Shown in pieces: positions 20,243 to 29,467 of a DNA stretch of 64,000 nucleotides. The notes beneath the pieces are model-generated. The model worked only from the letters and a program-made list of their open reading frames with translations. It was not told the origin of the DNA and ran no database searches. The stretch spans positions 62,001 through 126,000 of the forward strand of contig JBDHSK010000006.1 in the NCBI GenBank assembly GCA_039808025.1, given 5' to 3'. The stretch is from Sandaracinobacteroides sp039808025. Lineage in GTDB: Bacteria; Pseudomonadota; Alphaproteobacteria; Sphingomonadales; Sphingomonadaceae. The position numbers and the translations under genes are program-made. The number at the start of each line of letters is the position of its first letter. Position 1 is the stretch's first letter.

Positions 20243-21582
20243 TCAAGCCACTGCCATCTAGGGGGTTTGATCAGCAGGCCGGCACCAGCTTCGGCTCGCC
20301 GGCGCTGGTGGTGTATCCGCACCTTTCCAGCCGTTCCGCCAAGGCCAGCATTCGTTCCCCCGAGGCGCGGCTTGCGGAAATCGGGGCGTTGTCGGCGGCT
20401 ATCCGTCTCGATGTGCGCCATGCCGAGATCATCCGCCTGCGTTCGCTGTCGCCAGCAACGTTGATGGGTAAGGGTCAGGTGGAACGGCTTGCGGCAACGG
20501 TGCGGGCTGTGGGCGCTGAAGTCGTGGTGGTGGATGCCCGGGTGAACCCGATCCAGCAGAAGAATCTGGAACAGGCCCTGCAAGCCAAGGTGATCGATCG
20601 CACCGGCCTGATCCTTGAGATTTTCGGCGAAAGGGCGGCTACCGCAGAAGGCCGCCTGCAGGTGGAACTGGCGCATCTGCAATATCAGGCCGGGCGGCTG
20701 GTGCGCAGCTGGACCCACCTCGAACGTCAGCGTGGCGGTTTCGGCTTTCTGGGCGGGCCTGGGGAAACCCAGATCGAGACCGACCGCCGCCTGCTGCGCG
20801 ACCGGATTGCCCGCCTGAAAAAAGACCTTGAGCATGTGCGGCGAACCCGAGGGCTGCATCGCTCTCGCCGGCAGCGCGCGCCTTACCCGGTGATCGCGCT
20901 GGTCGGCTATACCAACACTGGAAAATCCACCCTTTTCAACAGGTTGACCGGTGCAGAGGTGATGGCAGAGGATCTGCTGTTCGCCACCCTTGACCCGACG
21001 ATGCGCCAGATTCATCTGCCAGGGCAGGGCAAGGTGATTTTGTCAGATACCGTTGGTTTCATCTCGGATTTGCCGACCGAGCTGGTGGCGGCCTTCCGGG
21101 CCACGCTTGAAGAAGTGACCGAGGCTGATCTGATCGTGCATGTGCGGGATATGTCGCACCCGGATAGCGATGCCCAGTATGAAGATGTGATTGCGGTTCT
21201 GGATGCGCTGGGCGTTCTGGAGGGCGAAGGGCGGGTGCCACTGGTTGAGGTGTGGAACAAGGCCGACCTCCTCGAGCCTGACCAGCATGCGGCGGCACGT
21301 AACCGCGCCCGGGCCGACCATGGCGGGCGGCCCGACGCTGTCGATACCGTGCTGGTATCTGCCCTGACCGGCGAGGGGATCGCTGACCTCAAGGCCATGC
21401 TTGCCCGTCACCTGCGGGTGCATTCCAGTTTACAGATCATCCGGCTGCATCCTTCCGATAGCCGTCGGCTGGCGTGGCTGCAGGCCAATGGCGAAGTCAT
21501 TGCCCGATACGAACAGGAGGGAATGATCGTGGTCGACGTCTATCTGTCTGATCGGGCGCAGGCGCAGTTTCGCGCGCTCTGA
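20239..21582 (+). CDS. hflX: Ribosome-associated GTPase HflX
   Basis: GTPase of 447 residues that binds and can split stalled ribosomes. It has the HflX N-terminal domain (VDARVNPIQQKNLEQAL; GPGETQIETDRRLLRDRI, a family signature) and then the G domain with GYTNTGKST near residue 222, DTVGFISDLP and NKAD. The TTG start at 20239 overlaps the hfq stop as TTGA, so translation is coupled. hfq-hflX is a widely conserved pair. Confidence 0.94.
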   Translation: MIKPLPSRGFDQQAGTSFGSPALVVYPHLSSRSAKASIRSPEARLAEIGALSAAIRLDVRHAEIIRLRSLSPATLMGKGQVERLAATVRAVGAEVVVVDARVNPIQQKNLEQALQAKVIDRTGLILEIFGERAATAEGRLQVELAHLQYQAGRLVRSWTHLERQRGGFGFLGGPGETQIETDRRLLRDRIARLKKDLEHVRRTRGLHRSRRQRAPYPVIALVGYTNTGKSTLFNRLTGAEVMAEDLLFATLDPTMRQIHLPGQGKVILSDTVGFISDLPTELVAAFRATLEEVTEADLIVHVRDMSHPDSDAQYEDVIAVLDALGVLEGEGRVPLVEVWNKADLLEPDQHAAARNRARADHGGRPDAVDTVLVSALTGEGIADLKAMLARHLRVHSSLQIIRLHPSDSRRLAWLQANGEVIARYEQEGMIVVDVYLSDRAQAQFRAL

Positions 21583-21587
21583 CCTGT

Positions 21588-23168
21588 TCAGACGCCGATA
21601 TCGCGCCCGCGGGTTTCCGGAAGGAACAGCAGGCTGACGATCAGGCCGATGGCGATCACCCCGAGGGTATACCACAGACCCGCCAGCGGATTGCCGGTCT
21701 TGACGATCAGCAACTGCTGGATGAACGGCAGAAAACCGCCAAAATAGCCACTGCCGATATGGTAGGGCACCGAGAGCGACGTATAGCGCACCTGCGGTGG
21801 AAACAGCTCGACCAATATGGCGGCGACCTGCGAATAGGTCATGGCGGAAAGCACCACCATCATGAAGATGGCGGCGATAATCAGAAGCGGCCGGGTTCCG
21901 TCCGGGTCGGCCTTTTCGGGGTAGCCTGCGGCCGTCAGCGCTGCAGCATAGGCGGCCTCGTCGAAGCCCACTATGCGGTGAGCCCCGACATACAGGACAA
22001 GTGATGGTGCCTTTTCATGGGTATAGGCAATGCCGTTCCTGGCGAGCCAGCCCATTGCTTTGGCGCAGGGCTGGGCCTGGGTGCGGGCGAATACCGAATA
22101 GTTGCAATCGGGCGATTCCACCACCACAGGGTTTTCCTGCGCGGCGCGGGCCAGTTGCGGGTTGGCTCCGGCCCCTACCATCTGGAACAGTGGCACCATC
22201 AGCAACAAGGCCAGAACATAGCCGCACAGCAATACCTTGCGCCGACCGATCCTGTCTGACAGCATGCCGAACAGGATGTAGAAGGGCGCTGCCAGCAGAG
22301 ACCCGATGCCCAGATACATCAGGGCCTGTCGTTCATCTATCTTGGCGTTTCCAGTAAGAAAATACAGCGTTCCGAACTGGGCAGTATAATAGATCACCGT
22401 CATGCCGGCGGTAACCCCGAACAGGGCCAGCAGAACCCGGCCGATATTCTCGCGGCTGGAAAAGCTTTCAAGGATCGGGTTCTTCGAGACCTTGCCCGCC
22501 GCCTTCATGGCCTGAAACACCGGGCTTTCGGTAAGTTTCATGCGTATATAGACAGAGATTCCCAGCAGAATGATGCTGATGAGGAAGGGAACGCGCCACC
22601 CCCAGCTTTCGAACTGTTCGGGCGTGAAGATCAGCCGGCTGATCAGCACTACTGCCAGACACAGAAGGAACCCGACAACGACCGCCACCTGAATCCAGCT
22701 GGTATATTCACCGCGCCGGTTCGATGGCGCATGTTCCGCAACATAGATGGCAGCGCCACCATATTCACCGCCCAGCGCCAGGCCCTGCACCAGCCGCAGG
22801 GTAACCAGCAGAGCCGGCGCCCACAAACCCGCTGAGGCATAGGTAGGGAGCAGCCCTATGGCAGCCGTTGCCAGCCCCATGACGGTAATGGTTACCAGAA
22901 ACGTATATTTCCGGCCGATACGGTCTCCGTAATGGCCAAACAGCATGGCCCCCAGCGGCCGCACGCCAAAGCCGGCGCCAAAGGTGGCGAGGCTGGCCAG
23001 CGTGGCGGCAGTCGGGTTGTCGATCGGGAAGAACAGGCGGCCAATCAGAGTGGCAAGGATGCCGTAGAGGAAGAAATCATACCATTCGAACACGGTGCCC
23101 AGGGCCGACGCCGTGATGACCAGCCGATCACGCTGCATGTCGAAGGCCGGTTGTTCCCCAGCGGTCAT
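21588..23168 (-). CDS. MFS transporter, metabolite:H+ symporter (MHS/ProP-like) family
   Basis: A polytopic inner-membrane transporter of 526 residues. MHS features are GTVFEWYDFFLYG in the first helix, FGHYGDRIGRKYT between helices 2 and 3, RLVQGLALGGEYGGAAIYV, and PETRGRD near the C-terminus. An extra periplasmic segment of about 80 residues with two cysteines (near residues 365 and 378) splits the second half of the helices. The ATG at 23168 has a GGGGGG ribosome-binding site; an upstream ATG at 23195 is less likely. It is the last gene after spt, 39 bases away, so it may be co-transcribed with the sphingolipid genes. The substrate is unknown. Confidence 0.88.
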   Translation of the reverse strand: MTAGEQPAFDMQRDRLVITASALGTVFEWYDFFLYGILATLIGRLFFPIDNPTAATLASLATFGAGFGVRPLGAMLFGHYGDRIGRKYTFLVTITVMGLATAAIGLLPTYASAGLWAPALLVTLRLVQGLALGGEYGGAAIYVAEHAPSNRRGEYTSWIQVAVVVGFLLCLAVVLISRLIFTPEQFESWGWRVPFLISIILLGISVYIRMKLTESPVFQAMKAAGKVSKNPILESFSSRENIGRVLLALFGVTAGMTVIYYTAQFGTLYFLTGNAKIDERQALMYLGIGSLLAAPFYILFGMLSDRIGRRKVLLCGYVLALLLMVPLFQMVGAGANPQLARAAQENPVVVESPDCNYSVFARTQAQPCAKAMGWLARNGIAYTHEKAPSLVLYVGAHRIVGFDEAAYAAALTAAGYPEKADPDGTRPLLIIAAIFMMVVLSAMTYSQVAAILVELFPPQVRYTSLSVPYHIGSGYFGGFLPFIQQLLIVKTGNPLAGLWYTLGVIAIGLIVSLLFLPETRGRDIGV

Positions 23169-23207
23169 AGTTCCCCCCTGATATTTTTGGTTCATCCCCG
23201 CTGATTA

Positions 23208-24401
23208 TCAGCCGAGACTGGCGCGTGCTGCAACAAAGCGGGCGATGATTTCAGACACATCATCAAGCGTGTGGGCAGCCGAAAGCGAGCAGCGCAGCAG
23301 AAAAACCCCGGCTGGTGTGGCTGGCGGACGGCTCATGTTGCAATAGATGCCGTGCTCCAGCAGCTGGCTCCACATGGCGACCGTCTGTTCCTGATCGGCC
23401 AGCAACACCGCGATGATGGCGGATTCAGGGGTTTCGGTGGCAAGCCGGAACCCTTCGGCCCGCAGGCCGGCGTGCAGTGCCCGCGATACCGCCCACAGAT
23501 TGTCGCGCTTGTCGCGCGCCGTCATCAGCTTGCGGATAGATGCCTCGGCGGTGGCTGCCACCACCGGCGGCAAAGAGGCGGTAAAGCGATAGGGGTTGCA
23601 CACCAGCCGCAAGATCTCGAACTTGGGGTGGTTGGAGACAGCAAAGCCACCCACCGTACCCACCGATTTCGAGAAGGTGCCGACCACGAAATCAACTTCG
23701 TTTTCAAGCCCCTGATCTTCGTAAACCCCGCGGCCATGAGCTCCAAAAAAGCCCATGGCATGGGCCTCGTCAACCAGCACCATGGCACCATGGCTTTTGG
23801 CCACCTTCACCATATCACGCAACGGTGCGACATCGCCCAGCATCGAATAGACGCCCTCCAGCACCACCAGCTTGCCGGTTTCAGCCGGCAGGCGGCCCAG
23901 CCGCTTGTCGAGATCGGCGACATTGTTATGGCGAAAGCGTACCACTTCGGCATTGCCGAGCTTGCAGCCATCGTAGATCGAGGCATGACTGTCTGCGTCG
24001 AGGATGATTGTGTCGCCCTTGCCGGCAAGTGTCGAGATCATCCCCAGATTGGCCTGATAGCCGGTGGAAAAGACGATGGCCGAGCGCATGGCGTAAAAGT
24101 CTTTCAGCGCCTGCTCGACGGCGATGTGGGGGGCAAAGGTGCCGTTCAGCACCCGGCTGCCGGTTGAGCCGGCTCCGAATTCCGCAAGCGCCTTCTGGCC
24201 GGCGGCGATGACATCGGGGTCGAATGTCATCCCCATGTAATTATAGGTGCCTACCAATATGGTTTCTCGGCCATTGATCACGGCACGAGTGGGTGACAGC
24301 ACCTTCTCCATCACCACGCCGAACGGATCGTTGACCCCGGTGGCCAGCAGCCCGGCATGTTCCTGAAGATAAGGGTCGAACTTCGAGAGCAGGTCGGTCA
24401 T
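23208..24401 (-). CDS. spt: Serine palmitoyltransferase
   Basis: Pyridoxal-phosphate enzyme of the alpha-oxoamine synthase family, 397 residues, which condenses serine with a fatty acyl thioester to 3-ketosphinganine, the first step of sphingolipid synthesis. Visible motifs are GTYNYMGM, GSTGSRVLNGT, VDEAHAMGFFG and the lysine region GTFSKSVGTVGG (lysine near residue 245). The adjacent acyl carrier protein and reductase make this assignment better than the related glycine C-acetyltransferase or AONS. It starts 10 bases after the acp stop. Confidence 0.9.
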   Translation of the reverse strand: MTDLLSKFDPYLQEHAGLLATGVNDPFGVVMEKVLSPTRAVINGRETILVGTYNYMGMTFDPDVIAAGQKALAEFGAGSTGSRVLNGTFAPHIAVEQALKDFYAMRSAIVFSTGYQANLGMISTLAGKGDTIILDADSHASIYDGCKLGNAEVVRFRHNNVADLDKRLGRLPAETGKLVVLEGVYSMLGDVAPLRDMVKVAKSHGAMVLVDEAHAMGFFGAHGRGVYEDQGLENEVDFVVGTFSKSVGTVGGFAVSNHPKFEILRLVCNPYRFTASLPPVVAATAEASIRKLMTARDKRDNLWAVSRALHAGLRAEGFRLATETPESAIIAVLLADQEQTVAMWSQLLEHGIYCNMSRPPATPAGVFLLRCSLSAAHTLDDVSEIIARFVAARASLG

Positions 24402-24411
24402 CTTGCGGCTT

Positions 24412-24672
24412 TCAGCGGGCAGCGTTCAACTTGTCGGTGTTCAGCCTGACCACTGCATCGGCAACCTGACCGATGGTTTCCAGATCCGGCAACAGGTTGA
24501 GCGGCATGTTGATGTCCCACTCGTCCTCGATATTGGCGACCAGATCCATGACCGTCAGCGAATCGAGTTCGAGATCATTGGCAAAGCTGGTCGATTCCGT
24601 CAGCGCGATGCCCTTGCGGTTGAACGGTGCGATCAGGCCCAGAAGGCGATCGAATACAGCGGTGCGGTCCAT
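24412..24672 (-). CDS. Dedicated acyl carrier protein of sphingolipid synthesis
   Basis: An 86-residue acyl carrier protein. The phosphopantetheine site is DLELDSLTVMDLV, with the serine near residue 38. It most likely presents the acyl chain to the neighbouring serine palmitoyltransferase, as in Caulobacter. A GGAG sits 7 bases ahead of the ATG at 24672, which is preferred over the ATG at 24684. It lies between the reductase gene (62 bases) and spt (10 bases). Confidence 0.9.
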   Translation of the reverse strand: MDRTAVFDRLLGLIAPFNRKGIALTESTSFANDLELDSLTVMDLVANIEDEWDINMPLNLLPDLETIGQVADAVVRLNTDKLNAAR

Positions 24673-24734
24673 GTGAGGCTCCATAGAAAATCAGCGGTGC
24701 TTTTGCACCCGAATGTGGCAACAGGGCGGCGAAA

Positions 24735-25670
24735 TCAACGCAGCATCCCATGCTGACGATACCAGCTGGCGGTTTCGTGCATGCCATCGGCCAGAGAGGT
24801 GTGCGGCTGCCACAGCCCCAGCGAACGCAGGGCCGAGGCATCGGCACTCCAGTCGCGATGGGCCAGATACCGGGCGCGATCGAAGCTGAGCTTCGGCAGG
24901 CGCCCGGTAACTTTTGCAAGTGCGGTATCGATGGCGGCGCCCAGCCCCAGCAACGCGCCCGGAATCGGCAGCACCATGGCCTTGTGATTGATTGCGGCGG
25001 CAATGGCGGCGATAATCTCGGTCTGCGCATAGCCGCCATGACCATCGTCGATCTCGAAGCAGCCGCCCGCTGAGCTTGCCTTGCCAGCCAGATCTTCGGC
25101 CAGCGCCACCAGCGCTTCGGCAAGATCGGGGCCATACAACATTGAGGCGCGCGCATTGGCGGGCAGCGGGACCAGCCCGGCCTTCACCGCCTTGAACAGC
25201 ATCAGCACTTCGGTATCGCCAGGACCATAAACGCCGGGTGGACGCACGGCTGCAACCTTGCCGGGCGCTAGCAGGGCAAGTTGCTCTCCGGCCAGTTTTG
25301 AAGCGCCATAGACCGACAGCGCCGGTTCGCGCGCCGCCAGCGATGATACATGCACCAGCGGCAGCTGGCCGCGTGCAGCCAGCAGATTGGCGGTGCCTTG
25401 TACATTGGCGGCGTGGAAATCAGCGGCACGGCGGGCGTTGGTCACGCCGGCGATGTGGATGACGGCATCGGCCCCATCCACCAGCTGGCTAAGGGTGGCC
25501 GGGTCATCGAGGTTGCCGGAAACCCATTCCACCCCGTCCATCGGCAGTTGCGGGCGTCTGGCAAGTGCGCGCACACGGTGGCCGCGCGTTGCGGCGGCCT
25601 TCAGGGTGTGGCCACCCACAAAGCCACTGCCGCCGGTAATTGCCAGTTTCAAAGCCCTGTTCAATGTCAT
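24735..25670 (-). CDS. NAD-dependent epimerase/dehydratase family, probable ceramide reductase CerR
   Basis: A 311-residue extended short-chain dehydrogenase. The Rossmann motif ITGGSGFVGGHT lies near residue 10, and VYGASKLAGEQL carries the YxxxK pair. In Caulobacter the epimerase-like protein next to spt and its ACP (CerR) reduces the 3-keto group of the sphingolipid backbone, and the same context here supports that role. The ATG at 25670 is preferred because the Rossmann fold begins directly after it. It diverges from rsmE over 35 bases. Confidence 0.82.
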   Translation of the reverse strand: MTLNRALKLAITGGSGFVGGHTLKAAATRGHRVRALARRPQLPMDGVEWVSGNLDDPATLSQLVDGADAVIHIAGVTNARRAADFHAANVQGTANLLAARGQLPLVHVSSLAAREPALSVYGASKLAGEQLALLAPGKVAAVRPPGVYGPGDTEVLMLFKAVKAGLVPLPANARASMLYGPDLAEALVALAEDLAGKASSAGGCFEIDDGHGGYAQTEIIAAIAAAINHKAMVLPIPGALLGLGAAIDTALAKVTGRLPKLSFDRARYLAHRDWSADASALRSLGLWQPHTSLADGMHETASWYRQHGMLR

Positions 25671-25705
25671 GGCCAAGCCAATAGCGATCATGCTAGCGCA
25701 GCGCC

Positions 25706-26413
25706 ATGCGCCAGATTCCCCGCCTGTTCATCGATGTCGAACTTGCCGAAGACCGGGTGATTGCGCTCGATGACCGGCAGACCCATTATCTGACCCATGT
25801 GCTGCGCCTGAAACCCGGGGCGATGCTGCACCTGCTGGATGACAGCACCGGAGAATGGCAGGCGGTGATCGCTGAAATCAGCAAGCGTGAAGTGCTGGCG
25901 CGGGCCGGCACCCTGCTTCGCCCGCGCGAAACTCCGCCAGACCTGTGGCTGCTGGCTGCGCCGATTCGCCGTGAACGCTTTGAATGGGTGGTGGAAAAGG
26001 CAACCGAACTGGGAGTGGCGCGTATTCAGCCGGTGCTTACCGAGCGCACCAACCACGATGTCGGCCGCCCGGACCGGATGAGGGCGCATATGATCGAGGC
26101 GGCTGAGCAGTGCGAGCGCACGGCTCTGCCGCAGCTTGCGGCCCCGGCCCGTTTGTCTGACCTTTTGGCTGGCTGGGGAGGGCGGCCAATTTTCTTTGCC
26201 GATGAAGCGGGCGGCACTGCTTTGCCGGATCTTGGGCCTTCTTATCCGGCTGCCATACTGATCGGCCCGGAAGGCGGCTTTTCCACCAGTGAACGCGAGG
26301 CCATCATGGCAACCGGTACAGCCCGGCGATGGACTCTGGGGCCACGGGTTTTGCGAGCCGATACGGCTGCCGTTGCCGCAATCGCTCAGTTTCAGTTGCT
26401 GGCGGGGTGGTAA
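25706..26413 (+). CDS. rsmE: 16S rRNA (uracil-1498-N3)-methyltransferase
   Basis: SPOUT-class methyltransferase of 235 residues that methylates U1498 of 16S rRNA. The N-terminal PUA-like part has HYLTHVLRLKPGA. The knotted SAM-binding part shows VVEKATELGVARIQPVLTER, LIGPEGGFS, and LGPRVLRADTA. Full length. It precedes gshA by 46 bases and may be co-transcribed with it. Confidence 0.93.
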   Translation: MRQIPRLFIDVELAEDRVIALDDRQTHYLTHVLRLKPGAMLHLLDDSTGEWQAVIAEISKREVLARAGTLLRPRETPPDLWLLAAPIRRERFEWVVEKATELGVARIQPVLTERTNHDVGRPDRMRAHMIEAAEQCERTALPQLAAPARLSDLLAGWGGRPIFFADEAGGTALPDLGPSYPAAILIGPEGGFSTSEREAIMATGTARRWTLGPRVLRADTAAVAAIAQFQLLAGW

Positions 26414-26459
26414 ACCCCCATATCCAGCACGCAACCTCTTTTCGATAAGCGACCATTTC

Positions 26460-27833
26460 ATGAGCAACAAAGCGATCATTGCCGGCGATGACAAGCCGAT
26501 AGAAGGTATCGGCGACCTGGTCAGTCTGTTTGCCAACGGCGAAAAGCCGGCCGGCCAGTGGAAGATCGGCACCGAACATGAAAAGTTTGTGTTCCGCCAA
26601 TCAGATCATCGCCAGCCCTCGTGGGAGGAGCCAAACGGAATCCGCGACCTGCTGACGGCCTTCGGGCGCTATGGCTGGCAGGGAATCGAGGAAAACGGCC
26701 GGATCATTGCCGCCAGCGGACCCGATGGCAGTCTCAGCCTTGAACCCGCTGGCCAGTTCGAACTGTCGGGCGCTCCGCTTGATAACCTGCACCAGACCTG
26801 CGCGGAAACCGGACGCCACCGCCAGCAATGTCTGGAAATCGGCGAGGAACTGGGGCTGGGCTTCATGGGGCTGGGCTTCAACCCTGTGGCAACCAGGGCC
26901 GATCTGCCGGTCATGCCCAAGGGTCGCTATGATATCATGCTGCGGCACATGCCGCGTGTCGGAAGCATGGGCCTTGACATGATGCTGCGCACCTGCACCG
27001 TGCAGGTGAACCTCGACTATGGGTCTGAGGCCGACATGGTGCGGAAGTTCCGCGTAAGCCTGGCCTTGCAGCCGCTGGCGACGGCGCTGTTCGCCAATTC
27101 GCCGTTTACCGAAGGCAAACCCAACGGCTTTCTTTCTTATAGAAGCCATGTCTGGACTGATACCGACCCGGCGCGCACCGGCATGTTGCCGTTCGTCTTT
27201 GATGAAGGCTTTGGCTACGAACGCTATGCCGAATATATGCTCGATGTGCCGATGTATTTCGTCTATCGCAATGGACGTTATATTGATGCCGCCGGCCTGT
27301 CATTCCGGGATTTCATGGCAGGAAAACTGGCCGTTCTTCCCGGAGAATTGCCAAGACTGGGCGACTGGAAGGATCACCTGACCACAGCCTTTCCCGAAGT
27401 GCGGCTGAAAACATTTCTGGAAATGCGCGGCGCCGATTCCGGTCCGCAAGGCCGCATTTGTGCGCTGCCGGCCTTGTGGGTGGGGCTGCTGTATGACGGC
27501 GCCTCGCTTGATGCGGCATGGGAAATCGTGCGGCGCTGGTCGATTGCCGATCAGCAGCGGCTGCGCGATGAAGTGCCAAAGTTGGGCCTGAAGGCCATGG
27601 CGCCCGATGGCCGCACCGTGCAGGACCTTGCCAAAGAGATATTGGCGATTGCCGCCGACGGGCTGCGCCGCCGCCAGCGCTTCGATGCGTCGGGCGAGAG
27701 CGAGGCCGGATTCCTTGCGCCGATGTGGGAAATCGCCCAAAGCGGCAAAACCCTGGCCGAGCGTCACCTCGATGCCTTCAATGGCGCCTGGGGCGGCCGG
27801 ATCGATCCGATCTTCGAGGCAGCGCTGTTCTAG
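26460..27833 (+). CDS. gshA: Glutamate-cysteine ligase (plant/alphaproteobacterial type)
   Basis: First enzyme of glutathione synthesis, joining glutamate and cysteine. The 457-residue length and sequence fit the group shared by Alphaproteobacteria and plants: KIGTEHEKFVF near residue 38, ASGPDGSLSLEPAGQFELSG, and FLEMRGADSGP. The ATG at 26460 gives the correct N-terminus; the frame is open upstream only as antisense or shadow of rsmE. The glyoxalase genes gloB and gloA, which need glutathione, lie just downstream on the other strand. Confidence 0.93.
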   Translation: MSNKAIIAGDDKPIEGIGDLVSLFANGEKPAGQWKIGTEHEKFVFRQSDHRQPSWEEPNGIRDLLTAFGRYGWQGIEENGRIIAASGPDGSLSLEPAGQFELSGAPLDNLHQTCAETGRHRQQCLEIGEELGLGFMGLGFNPVATRADLPVMPKGRYDIMLRHMPRVGSMGLDMMLRTCTVQVNLDYGSEADMVRKFRVSLALQPLATALFANSPFTEGKPNGFLSYRSHVWTDTDPARTGMLPFVFDEGFGYERYAEYMLDVPMYFVYRNGRYIDAAGLSFRDFMAGKLAVLPGELPRLGDWKDHLTTAFPEVRLKTFLEMRGADSGPQGRICALPALWVGLLYDGASLDAAWEIVRRWSIADQQRLRDEVPKLGLKAMAPDGRTVQDLAKEILAIAADGLRRRQRFDASGESEAGFLAPMWEIAQSGKTLAERHLDAFNGAWGGRIDPIFEAALF

Positions 27834-27847
27834 CGCCGCGCCACTGA

Positions 27848-28249
27848 TCAGAAGCGCGCGCCTTTGGGCACGTTGACCGGGGTGAACTCTCCGAGGGTGC
27901 AGGCGCCGAAGTTCATGCGGCTGACGGTATCGACGGAATCGAACAGATCCATATCGCAGAACTGGCTGCCCTGCAGGTTACGGAACACCATGGCCCGGTC
28001 CTCGCGAATGATCGGGCAGGAACCGCGCAGTTCGTTGCGATACCAGCGATTCCCGCTGGTGCGGAACATCAGGTAGGTGTCACCCGACGGAATGGTGGAG
28101 ACATTGGCGCGCTGGATGCAGCGCACCGGGCTGCCGTTGGCTTTCAGAGTGGCCGGATCGGTTCGTTGCGGGGTGTTGCCAGCCGCCAGGGCCGGGGTGG
28201 CCAGCAACCCGATGGCAGCCAGCCCGATGGTGAGAAAATCAGAACGCAT
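27848..28249 (-). CDS. Exported four-cysteine protein, DUF6491-like
   Basis: A 133-residue protein with a clear signal peptide (cleavage expected after TPALA, about residue 22), so it is periplasmic or envelope-located. The mature part has four cysteines with spacing C-x33-C-x19-C-x18-C. The pattern, including NRWYRNELRGSCP and the end GACTLGEFTPV, resembles DUF6491 proteins, whose function is unknown. Its start overlaps the end of gloB by 11 bases, so it is translated from the glo operon. A related protein is encoded at 31260-31718. Confidence 0.78.
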   Translation of the reverse strand: MRSDFLTIGLAAIGLLATPALAAGNTPQRTDPATLKANGSPVRCIQRANVSTIPSGDTYLMFRTSGNRWYRNELRGSCPIIREDRAMVFRNLQGSQFCDMDLFDSVDTVSRMNFGACTLGEFTPVNVPKGARF

Positions 28250-28991
28250 CTTTGGCTCTCCTCAGTTCGCCAAGTAATGCGGCGGTTTCAGCGCGTACGA
28301 ACGGGTTGGTTTTCAACTCGTCCGCCAGCGTGAAAGGCACCGTCGCTGCATTATTCGCACGCTGTTCCTGAACTGCGGCATAACGCTGTAACAATGCGGC
28401 ATTATTGCCATCTATCGAAACGGCAAAGCGGGCGTTGGCCAGCGTATATTCATGGGCGCAATATACCCGGGTTTCCGCTGGCAGGCGCTTCAGACGGCCA
28501 AGGGCCCGGAACATGTCTTCGGCAGTGCCTTCAAACAACCGTCCGCAACCCATGGCGAACAGGGTATCACCACTGAACAGCGCCGCACAGCTGGTGAAAT
28601 ACCAGGCAATGTGGCCGGCGGTGTGGGCGCCTACGAACAGCACGGTGCCGCACTTGTCGCCAAGCTGCACTGTGTCGCCATCGTCGACAGCCTGGTCGAT
28701 CCCGGGGATCCGGTCAGCCTCTCGTGCCGGTCCGATGATCCGACACCCCGTTGCCTGCTTGATGGTGCTATTGCCGCCAACATGATCGGGGTGCCAGTGG
28801 GTGTTGAGAATGTGGGTTATCTGCAACCTCATTCGCTGCGCTGCTGCCAGCGCCGGGTCAGCTTGTGCCGGATCGATCACGGCAACCTGGCCCGGGGCAT
28901 ATTCAAGCAGCCAGATATAATTGTCGGAAAGCGCCGGCACCCGGTGGACGTGGCAGCTCGTCACCGGCCAGCGCCTACCATGTGCCGACAT
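28239..28991 (-). CDS. gloB: Hydroxyacylglutathione hydrolase (glyoxalase II)
   Basis: Metallo-beta-lactamase-fold enzyme that hydrolyses S-lactoylglutathione to lactate and glutathione. The metal-binding motif THWHPDHVGGN is near residue 66, VGAHTAGHIAWYF and FSGDTLFAMGCGRLFEG follow, and YCAHEYTLANARFA is typical of glyoxalase II. The exact start is unclear: ATG at 28991 (250 residues) overlaps the end of gloA by 17 bases, and a GTG at 28964 is closer to the family N-terminus. Operon order is gloA-gloB-DUF6491-like. Confidence 0.92.
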   Translation of the reverse strand: MSAHGRRWPVTSCHVHRVPALSDNYIWLLEYAPGQVAVIDPAQADPALAAAQRMRLQITHILNTHWHPDHVGGNSTIKQATGCRIIGPAREADRIPGIDQAVDDGDTVQLGDKCGTVLFVGAHTAGHIAWYFTSCAALFSGDTLFAMGCGRLFEGTAEDMFRALGRLKRLPAETRVYCAHEYTLANARFAVSIDGNNAALLQRYAAVQEQRANNAATVPFTLADELKTNPFVRAETAALLGELRRAKDAF

Positions 28992-29391
28992 TGGGGGCGG
29001 AAGCCCAGGGCTCGGCAGGTTGCAGAGCGGCTCCATCCTGCAACAGCTCGATCGAGATGCCATCAGGGGTTTTCACGAAGGCCATATGGCCGTCGCGTGG
29101 AGGGCGATGGATGACGTGGCCATGATCGGCGAGCCGCTGGCAGACTTCATAGATGTTGCTGACACGATAGGCGATATGGCCGAAGTTGCGCCCCCCGGCA
29201 TAGCCCTCCTCGCCCCAGTTGTGGGTGAGTTCGATCTGGGCGTCTTCGTCGCCGGGGGCAGCCAGAAAGATGAGCGTGAACCGTCCGGCCTCGTTATCGA
29301 CACGGCGCAGCTCCCTGAGACCCAGCAGTTCGAAGAAGGCAATGGTTGCATTGGGGTCAGAGACCCGGATCATGGTGTGAAGATATTTCAT
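28975..29391 (-). CDS. gloA: Lactoylglutathione lyase (glyoxalase I)
   Basis: VOC-fold metalloenzyme of 138 residues that converts the methylglyoxal-glutathione adduct to S-lactoylglutathione. The start MKYLHTMIRVSDPNATIAFF and the metal ligands (His5, Glu in QIELTHN, His in GHIAYRV, Glu in SIELLQ) are all in place. First gene of the gloA-gloB unit and overlapping gloB. The SIMPL gene diverges 77 bases away. Confidence 0.92.
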   Translation of the reverse strand: MKYLHTMIRVSDPNATIAFFELLGLRELRRVDNEAGRFTLIFLAAPGDEDAQIELTHNWGEEGYAGGRNFGHIAYRVSNIYEVCQRLADHGHVIHRPPRDGHMAFVKTPDGISIELLQDGAALQPAEPWASAPNVGTW

Positions 29392-29467
29392 GGCCTGATA
29401 CCACCCGCCCGCGACTTGGCTGTCAACCGGCTTGACTTGATTTCGGAGAGGGCGCTTTTTCTCCTCC

